A stretch of DNA of 6,180 nt, taken from the NCBI GenBank assembly GCA_002414185.1, contig DHYS01000004.1, forward strand, positions 1 to 6,180. Direction: 5' to 3'. Below, in pieces: positions 1 to 5,772 of this stretch. The stretch comes from Patescibacteria group bacterium UBA5124. Lineage in GTDB: Bacteria > Patescibacteriota > Gracilibacteria > Absconditabacterales > Absconditicoccaceae. How positions within the stretch are numbered: position 1 is the stretch's first letter; every line of letters begins with the position of its first letter. The notes under the pieces are model-generated. The model did no database searches and was not told where the DNA came from. It saw only the letters and a list, made by a program, of their open reading frames with translations. Made by a program: the position numbers and the translations under genes.

Positions 1-2280
1 AAATACTTGAAGATTATATTCTTTGATTCCACTCTTATATTTTACTTTTATTCTTTTTCCATCAACATAAATAACTTCTCCTGCATCTTCAGCTTTGATT
101 ACTGCATGAGTCATTTGGATAATATCTCTTTCCAATCCTGTACCTACTAATGGAGATTCACCTTTCAAAAGAGGCAATGCCTGTCTTTGTTGGTTTGTCG
201 CTACCGCAGCAAGTACCGCATCATTATGATTTACAAAAGGAATCACTGATGTATTTGGTGAGAATATTTGTGATGGGTTTACATCTATATGAGTAATATC
301 ATTTACATGGAACATTCCCATTTCATTGAAGTGTCTTGATGCAATACGAGTTTCCATAATATTATTATTAGGATCGATCGGTGTAGTTGCATCCGCAATG
401 AAATATCTTTCATCTAATTCAGGAGAAATATATTCTACTACATCAGTAAAATATGGTTTAACTTGAATAGCTTTACCTAATTTTCCATAGAACTTTTCTA
501 TAGTTGCTGCTGATGCTGCATCTATGTAATGATCTTCTTTTACAATAACTTTTTTAGTAGGATTTCCTTTAGCATCCAATTCACAGATATCACGGTGAGC
601 AATTCTATTAAGCAAAGTTTCTTTCTTTGGAGCTGCATCACGATGAATCTTAAGCGCAGGTGTTTCTAAGAATCCTTCATCATTTACTCTACTGTAAAGT
701 GATTGATAAATTACAAGTCCAATGTTTTGTCCTTCAGGAGTTTCAATAGGACAGATTCTACCATAATGAGAAGGGTGAACGTCACGCACTTCAAATTTAG
801 CAGTTTCTCTCTTCAAACCACCAGGCCCAAGAGCAGTTATTCTTCTCTTGTGTTCTACTTCAGCAAGTGGATTAATTTGATCCAAGAACTGAGATAATTG
901 AGATGTAGCAAAGAAACTCTTTACTGCATTATCAACGATCTTAAAGTTTACAAGATCTGTAATTTTGATAGGATTTTCTGAATTTAGGATACTTAATTTA
1001 CCTTTAATACTCTTTACAAACTTTCTCATAACTGGTTGAAGATGAGCATAGAGTATTTCACCCATTGTTCTAATACGCTTATTTGATAAGTGATCAGAAT
1101 CATCTATATAGTAACCTTTTTTGTAGTTTGAAAGATTGAAAAGATATTTCATAGATCCAACTAAATCTTCTCCATCATATACATTTGCAACATCACCATC
1201 TAATGGTTTATTTAGTCCTAATTTTGCATTAATTTTACGTCTTGCTATTCTTCCCACAAAAATTCTTTCTGTATTAAGAAATTGGTTTTTGATGTAATCT
1301 AATGCACTTGCAGGATCAATCAATTCTCCTGGTCTTACTTTATTATAGATATGTTCTGCTGCTGAAAGAGCATCTTTTGTAGTATCTTTCTTAAGCGTTG
1401 CTTCTAAATAATTGAAATCTTCTTCATCAAATGTATCCTTGAAATATTCTCTGATTTCATCATCAGTTTCTGCCCCAAAGATTCTCAATAAAGATGTAAT
1501 TGGAAACTTTCTTGATTTATTGATTCTAGCTACTACTGTTCCAGCTTTTTCTACATTTACTTCAAGCCATGGTCCATTTTCAGGAATCACCTTAAATCAA
1601 TATTTAAATTCTTTTTGAGAATAGAAAATACCATAAGATCTTATGATCTGTGAAATAATTACTTTTTCAACTCCATTGATAATATATGAAGCTGATGATG
1701 TCATCAACGGCAAAATACCTATGTTTGCACGTTTTGTAAACAAGGTTTTTTTGTTTATTGAATCTACCAATTTTACTTTTCCAGTAATAATACCTCAATA
1801 TGTTAATTCTTTCTTTTTACATATCTTAACATCTTCTATTGGTTCTGAAACTTTTACATCAGAAATAGTTACGTACATTTTTTCTCCTGCTATATCCCAT
1901 ACTGGGTTAATAGTTTCAAACAACTTTTCCAAGTGTTTGTTGATAAATGTATCGTATCAGATTTTTTGCAAAGACAAAAGATCAGGAATATCTGCAAAAG
2001 TATGTCCTTTTTTAAGAAAAATTCTTCCATCTTTTACTTCACAATCACGAAAAATATCTAATTTATTAGCTAAATTAGATTCAATAGATGCATTTTTCGT
2101 CTTAGCAACCTGTATATCTTTAGGTTGTTTTGAAATTGATTCAGTTTTTGATGTTGTTTTTGAACTATTCTTAGGAGAAACTTTTTCCACTTTCTTCGCT
2201 GATACTGATTTTGTCTGTATTTTCTTTGCTTCCTTTTGTGAAGCTTTTGTTTCTTTTTTAGTAGGTTTTTTTGCTACCAT
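1..2280 (-). CDS. rpoB: DNA-directed RNA polymerase subunit beta, N-terminal 760 residues (3' end beyond window)
   Basis: RpoB is the beta subunit of RNA polymerase and forms one side of the active-site cleft. The frame is continuous from ATG (2278-2280) to the left edge only if TGA at 1957-1959, 1795-1797 and 1597-1599 (codons 108, 162, 228) is sense. Visible landmarks are FADIPDLLSLQ (about 95-105), PLMT plus YIINGVEKVIISQ (about 191-211), VIPENGPWLEV after codon 228, the rifampicin-pocket region SQLSQFLDQINPL to HKRRITALGPGG (460-488), HPSHYGRICPIETPEG (502-517), and QRQALPLL followed by PLVGTG near residues 695-712. The third TGA falls in the conserved segment before the invariant G-x-W, where a small residue is usual. 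Residues 1 to about 70 are a Lys/Ser/Thr-rich extension. No other ATG precedes the conserved core, so the extension is probably translated. Family identity is certain; the C-terminal half, with most catalytic-core residues, is not visible. Confidence 0.97.
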
Positions 2281-2384
2281 CGGATATGTTATGTTTTAAG
2301 AAAATAAACAAGAATATGTACGCACTTTTTATTGTTCTCATAAAAAACCGAAAATTCCGCGTGATACTTGCTTTATCAGAAAAA

Positions 2385-2540
2385 TTATCCTCTCTTAACA
2401 GTTAAATTCTTTCTTCCTTTAGCTCTTCTTCTTGCTAACAATTTTCTTCCATTTTTAGTTTGAAGTCTTTGTCTGAACCCATGTTTGTTGAGTCTTTTTT
2501 TTCGAGAGTATTGTCTAACTCTTCTTAACTTACTCGCCAT
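2385..2540 (-). CDS. rpmH: 50S ribosomal protein L34
   Basis: L34 is a very small basic protein of the large ribosomal subunit that binds 23S rRNA. The 51-residue product has the family signature: KHGFRQRL, then TKNGRKLLARRRAKGRK, and a C-terminal LTVKRG. The start is taken as the ATG at 2538-2540; an in-frame ATG further upstream (2601-2603) would add a hydrophobic, non-conserved leader that L34 lacks. The N-terminus (MASKLRRVRQYSRKKR) differs from the usual M-K-R-T-[YF]-Q-P opening, although the QYSRKKR stretch matches its basic character. It ends in TAA and contains no TGA. It lies 109 bases downstream of the S6-S18 frame and 104 bases upstream of rpoB, an uncommon place for a gene usually found next to rnpA near dnaA. 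Confidence 0.96.
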   Translation of the reverse strand: MASKLRRVRQYSRKKRLNKHGFRQRLQTKNGRKLLARRRAKGRKNLTVKRG

Positions 2541-2601
2541 ACGTAAATGTAAAAATATAAATATTTTGAAGTATTTAACACACTTCGTTCTTAGAAACAC
2601 C

Positions 2602-2648
2602 ACTACTTTAGCTCCTAGATATATAAGAACTAAGAGCTAAATAGTAGT
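2602..2648 (-). promoter_or_regulatory. Long intergenic RNA hairpin between rpsF-rpsR and rpmH (attenuator, terminator or processing site)
   Basis: In the minus-strand transcript, 2641-2630 pairs with 2618-2607 over 12 bp with one U-G wobble. After a 2-nt bulge (2643-2642), 2648-2644 pairs with 2606-2602 over 5 bp, and a further U-G pair at 2649/2601 is possible. The loop is 11 nt (2629-2619). The stem begins immediately after the TAA at 2652-2650. The sequence after the stem is GGTGTTTC rather than a clean U-run, so a classical rho-independent terminator is only weakly supported. Partial termination, mRNA processing or 3'-end protection are alternatives. The pairing is read directly from the sequence; the function is inferred. 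Confidence 0.55.
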
Positions 2649-2649
2649 A

Positions 2650-3216
2650 TTATTTAATATATTCTAACAATCACATTTCTCTAGCTCTAATAATAGTGTT
2701 TCTCAATTTCTTTTGAACACTTACTGCATTACCAGTATATTTTCTAGGCTTGATATTTCCAAATCTAGTTATATATTTTTTGAGCATAGGTAAACCTTTC
2801 CATGTAATGTATTTAACATTTTCTGCCTTCGTGAAGAATGTCATTTTATTTCCCATTTTCTTTTCTTCCCATCCTTCAATAATTTTATTCAATTCTGCTG
2901 TAACTTTTTCAAATGAAACCATTTCATCTGACTTATTCATTGCAAACAAAAAGTATCTGTATGCAACTTTGTTATACATAAAGAATTTTTTAATAGTAGC
3001 TATATTGTTTTCATCAGCCTTGAGATAAAGTGAAACAAAATAGAATTTATTGTTTCCTTTCTTTTCTCCAAGATCATGAGCAAGAGTAATAAGCCCCATA
3101 TCATCTTTTTGGATTACTGAATCTTTAAGTTCATTTTCCAAATCAGATATAAGCCCCTTACGTTCACTTTCTTGTGATGATGCATTCAACAATAACACAA
3201 GCTCGTAATTTTTCAT
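2650..3216 (-). CDS. rpsF-rpsR: Ribosomal protein S6 and S18 in one continuous reading frame
   Basis: S6 and S18 bind each other and 16S rRNA on the small-subunit platform. The N-terminal ~100 residues are S6: MKNYELVLLL opening, LAHDLGEKK, FYFVSLYL, and NKVAYRYFLFAM matching the R-N-x-x-V-[IL]-R region. After a charged linker (NKIIEGWEEKKMGNK) comes S18, with LPMLKKYITRFGNIKPRKYTG, then QKKLRNTIIRAREM. Standard translation stops at TGA 2671-2673; read as Gly the tail becomes REMGLLEYIK then TAA, matching the conserved [ML]-[GA]-L-L-P-Y end of S18. No stop separates the two halves. Internal ATGs in the linker (codons 124 and 128 counted from the upstream ATG) follow purine-rich sequence, so S18 could also be initiated separately. 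The start chosen is the ATG at 3214-3216, which gives the normal S6 N-terminus; the ATG at 3223-3225 adds MYN. The ssb gene often found between rpsF and rpsR is absent. Confidence 0.93.
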
Positions 3217-3244
3217 ATTATACATTTGCTAGAAATAAAAATAA

Positions 3245-4042
3245 TTATATAGACAATCTAATAAACCCTTTTAAAGCAAATTCAGAAGGAATTATATCTT
3301 TTATTTTTTTAGATCCATCTCTAATATATTCTTGTTCTAATAATACATTTTCCCCAAGAGTCTTCTTTATTTTTCCTTCTATAATTTGTTCTACAATATT
3401 AGCTGGCTTTCCACTTTCTGCCATTTCTTTACGATATTCATTTAGAAGATTATCTCTATCTTCTGATGGAATTTCATCAAATGACGTATATGTAGGATTC
3501 ATAGCTGCTACTTGAAGAGCTAATTCTTTAGCAACACCATTATCTGTACCTTCGTAGTAAATAATAGATGCTACTCTATTTCCAGGATGATTATAGACAT
3601 AAGCAACCTTATTATTTAGAATTACATCCCCTAATTTAATATTTTCGGCAAGTTTTCCAACATGTTCTGCAACAATAGTATTTAATGTTTCAAGCAATCC
3701 TGCATCAACAGAATCCAGATTCATTATTTCTTGTTTATGAGCAAGAACCTTTTCTAATAATATATCTGCCAACTCATGAAAGCTTTCGTTTTTTGCAACA
3801 AAATCAGTTTCGCAAAGTAATTTTACTCCTGCTAACCAACCATCATTTTGCATCAATTTAACAATACCTTCATTTGTTTCTCTATCACCCTTTTTACCAG
3901 CTTTCAAAATACCCTTTTTTCTAAGTATTTCTTGAGCCTGATCAAAATCACCATTAGATTCTTCAAGTGCTTGTTTACAATCACCCAATGGAGCGAATGT
4001 AGCATCTCTCAATTTCTTGAGAAGAGTCATATCTATAGCCAT
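3245..4042 (-). CDS. tsf: Translation elongation factor Ts
   Basis: EF-Ts is the cytoplasmic guanine-nucleotide exchange factor that recycles EF-Tu-GDP. The 265-residue protein has the N-terminal UBA-like domain (MAIDMTLLKKLRDAT, DCKQALEESNGD, ILRKKG; about 1-45), then CETDFVAKN at 77-85. Asp80 and Phe81 keep the same numbers as the E. coli residues that insert near the EF-Tu magnesium site. The C-terminal part has LAENIKLGD, QVAAMNP (about 177-183), SGKPANIVEQIIEGKIKK (209 onward) and ends KGFIRLSI. The ATG at 4040-4042 aligns without gaps to the family N-terminus, so the Met at codon 5 is not needed as a start. Gln177 replaces the His usual in the H-[IV]-A-A motif, and the protein stops soon after GFIR, without the longer tail of E. 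coli EF-Ts. It has no TGA and ends in TAA. It starts 24 bases after the membrane protein gene and ends 28 bases before rpsF. Confidence 0.97.
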   Translation of the reverse strand: MAIDMTLLKKLRDATFAPLGDCKQALEESNGDFDQAQEILRKKGILKAGKKGDRETNEGIVKLMQNDGWLAGVKLLCETDFVAKNESFHELADILLEKVLAHKQEIMNLDSVDAGLLETLNTIVAEHVGKLAENIKLGDVILNNKVAYVYNHPGNRVASIIYYEGTDNGVAKELALQVAAMNPTYTSFDEIPSEDRDNLLNEYRKEMAESGKPANIVEQIIEGKIKKTLGENVLLEQEYIRDGSKKIKDIIPSEFALKGFIRLSI

Positions 4043-4066
4043 CCGAGAAAATTAAGAATTAAAATT

Positions 4067-4567
4067 TTATGCATTTGGAATATTTCATATCGGTGGAACC
4101 GGTGGAACATTCTGAGAAGAACCACCACTCATTCCATCGTCAAATTTAATTTCAAATAATGACAACAACCATGTTCATAATGAAGGAAATATTGCCAAAG
4201 GATAACCTTTAAGATCAGGATGATATTTACCATCCCAAGCCTGTTTTGCAAGTATAACAAAGATACCCATCAAAACCAACAAAAGTAGAATTCCCACATA
4301 CTTTATAAGTGGCAAAAACAAAATAAACAAAGACACTACTAAAAAAACCATAAAGCTAATCCACCATCATATTGCCTGTTTTAGGTGAAAATACTCAAAA
4401 TCATTGGTTTTTTTATCTGCAATAACAATCATTATCCCAAAAAGAAAATACATGATAAGCGCCCTTTTCTTTTCCACACTACTTGGCACATATACATTAT
4501 TATCATTAGAATTAATAACTGGTACTGTAGTTATTATTTGATCATTTTGTTGGAGTTGTTGTTCCAT
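4067..4567 (-). CDS. Small DUF4870/Tic20-like membrane protein with three UGA codons
   Basis: This 166-residue protein appears only when TGA at 4367-4369, 4175-4177 and 4085-4087 (codons 67, 131, 161) is read as sense; otherwise the frame ends after 66 residues. A polar, Gln/Asn-rich N-terminus (1-34) is followed by a hydrophobic segment (about 36-50), the motif FEYFHLKQAIG (57-67), and two close hydrophobic helices (about 69-88 and 90-107). Next come KQAWDGKYHPDLKGYP and LAIFPSLG, then a hydrophobic stretch (about 124-138) and a Gly/Ser/Pro-rich tail (PPVPPIG). The F-x-x-F/Y-H-x-K-Q-[AS] motif before a helix, and A-x-[DN]-G-K-Y with a late P-x-x-G, resemble DUF4870/Tic20-like proteins. That assignment is by motif memory, not a search. 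No biochemical role can be stated. It sits 13 bases after rpsB and 24 before tsf, so it is very likely co-transcribed with them. Confidence 0.85.
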
Positions 4568-4580
4568 ATATAAATGATGA

Positions 4581-5243
4581 TTAAGATAAGAGAGCTTTTA
4601 TAGTAAAGTCTAAGCTTTTATGACTATTGATGTTTGATACAATCAAACTATCTTCTTTCCACCATCTTGAGAAATTAGTTCCACAAATTAATATAGTATC
4701 CACATCTTTTTGTTTATCCAATTCACTAACAAAATTATCCATCATCAAACCATCTACAACAATCACTAGATCTGGTTTTTTTGAAAGATTTTTAACTCAT
4801 TTATATATTTTGAATACTCTTTGAAGCTTTCTGTTGTATACCAATTGTTCTTTTTTAGTAAGATTATGATATGCATCAGTCTCCAAAAAACGTTCCATTG
4901 AGTTCATAGATTCGATTCTCTTTTTCAATGTATCAAAATTAGTAAGAAATCCTGATGGAATCTTATAATTAAGATAATTAAAACCTAATTTTGCTCCCAA
5001 AGATTCTAATTCATCAGCATACATCTTTTTTTCAGAAACAACAAGTATTTCTTTTCCTTGAGATTTAGCTTTTTGAATTTTTTCTTTAGCAACATTCAAT
5101 TGATTTACTATCATTTCTGGATTGATAACTACCACTCCATTCACAACATCTGACCAATATTGTGCTGTTTTTGGATGCGCTTCACTTTTTAGCGTACCTA
5201 TGTGGAGTTGTGCATCAACTACATCTTTTGTTGTTATGCTCAT
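4581..5243 (-). CDS. rpsB: 30S ribosomal protein S2 (one internal UGA read as Gly)
   Basis: S2 binds the small-subunit body near the neck and is needed for S1 recruitment in bacteria that have S1. The full 220-residue product requires read-through of TGA at 4797-4799 (codon 149). Family segments are VVDAQLHIG (8-16), HPKTAQYW, NGVVVINPEMIVNQL (about 35-49), KEILVVSEKK (64-73), IPSGFLTNFDTLKKRI (95-110), LTKKEQLVYNRKL (128-140), then G149-VKNLSKKPDLVIVVD, which aligns with the family G-G-[IV]-K-x-M-x-x-x-P-D-x-x-x-[VI]-[IV]-D. Gly at codon 149 is exactly what the family has. The protein is divergent: HxGH is HIGT, and HRWLGG-x-LTN is YKIPSG-FLTN. The C-terminus is short, ending DFTIKALLS soon after the strand TILICGTN. 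Start ATG 5241-5243 fits the family N-terminus; stop is TAA. Confidence 0.95.
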
Positions 5244-5290
5244 ACTCTAAAATTGCAAAATAAATAAAGATACTGCCTTGTTTAGATTAA

Positions 5291-5671
5291 TTATTTGAAA
5301 GAAACTGTAGCTCCTGCTTCTTCCAATTTTGCTTTAAGAGCATCAGCTTCATCTTGTTTAGCATTTTCTTTAACAATAACTGGAGCTTTTTCAACTAATT
5401 CTTTAGCTTCCTTAAGTCCAAGATTAAGAGTTTCTTTAACAACCTTAATTACAGCAATTTTTTGTTGCCCTGCATCTGTTAATTCAACATTTAATGAATC
5501 AGATCCAGCTTTAGCAGCACCTGCATCAGCAGAAGCTCCACCAGCAACTACCATAGCAGCAGCGCTTACACCAAATTTTTCTTCTAAAGCTTTAACAAGA
5601 GAGTTAAGTTCAACTGGATTCATTTCAGAAACAAGATCCAAAACTTTTTGTGCATTTTGAGTCAATTCCAT
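5291..5671 (-). CDS. rplL: 50S ribosomal protein L7/L12
   Basis: L7/L12 forms the multi-copy stalk of the large subunit and recruits and activates translational GTPases. The 126-residue protein is canonical. It has an N-terminal dimerisation and L10-binding helix pair (about 1-35: VLDLVSEMNPVELNSLVKAL, EKFGVSAA), an Ala/Gly-rich hinge (about 37-56), and the globular C-terminal domain (about 59-126) with NVELTDAG, KIAVIKVVKE, LGLKEAKELVEKAP and a terminal LEEAGATVSFK. LGLKEAK is the signature of the factor-binding face. It has no TGA and ends in TAA. It lies 101 bases after rplJ and 47 bases before rpsB. In most bacteria rpoB would follow directly; here five other genes intervene. Confidence 0.98.
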   Translation of the reverse strand: MELTQNAQKVLDLVSEMNPVELNSLVKALEEKFGVSAAAMVVAGGASADAGAAKAGSDSLNVELTDAGQQKIAVIKVVKETLNLGLKEAKELVEKAPVIVKENAKQDEADALKAKLEEAGATVSFK

Positions 5672-5715
5672 TCTAATAAGATATTTACAATATAAAGATA
5701 GATAATTTTACATAT

Positions 5716-5744
5716 TTAATATGAATACTACATATATACAACAA
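5716..5744 (-). promoter_or_regulatory. Possible sigma-70-like promoter upstream of rplL
   Basis: On the minus strand TTGTTG (5744-5739) is followed after 17 bases by TATTAA (5721-5716), about 45 bases before the rplL start. Spacing is ideal, but in such AT-rich intergenic DNA matches of this quality arise by chance. A separate rplL promoter would fit the need for several L7/L12 copies per L10. Tentative. Confidence 0.25.
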
Positions 5745-5772
5745 TACTAGCATTCTAAATTAACCAACATAA

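Noticed and set aside
1597..1959. Reading rpoB as a pseudogene or as several split genes because of three in-frame TGA codons
   Set aside because: The same frame continues without indels and with conserved motifs on both sides, and the same pattern occurs in rpsB and S18. Recoding explains all sites at once.
1643..2299. A 218-codon open frame on the plus strand opposite the rpoB 5' end
   Set aside because: It is antisense to clear RpoB homology and is Phe/Ser/Val-rich as expected from the complement of a Lys-rich, A-rich coding strand. It matches no family I recognise.
2339..2378. Possible terminator after rpmH: a 5-bp stem (TGATA/TATCA, 2362-2378) and a T6 run on the minus strand
   Set aside because: The stem is short and AT-rich and the T-run is separated from it by about 15 bases. 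The only nearer pairing is about 4 bp, too weak to call.
2568..2586. Small inverted repeat GAAGT...ACTTC before rpmH
   Set aside because: Only 5 bp with a 9-nt loop; expected by chance in a spacer of this composition.
3217..3222. TATAAT directly upstream of the chosen rpsF start, resembling a -10 box
   Set aside because: It abuts the start codon, which would put transcription initiation inside the gene, and no suitable -35 is evident. Most likely codons or spacer in AT-rich DNA.
3174..3515. A 113-codon plus-strand open frame across the tsf-rpsF junction, and similar plus-strand frames at 2750-3028 and 3848-4159
   Set aside because: Each is antisense to genes with clear family identity and shows no recognisable protein features.
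4797..4799. UGA as tryptophan (code 4) instead of glycine
   Set aside because: The S2 and S18 sites are conserved Gly/small-residue positions where Trp is implausible, and TGG is used normally for conserved Trp.
5295..5660. A 121-codon open frame on the plus strand
   Set aside because: It lies wholly antisense within rplL; its Ala/Ser-rich composition is a shadow of the L7/L12 codons.
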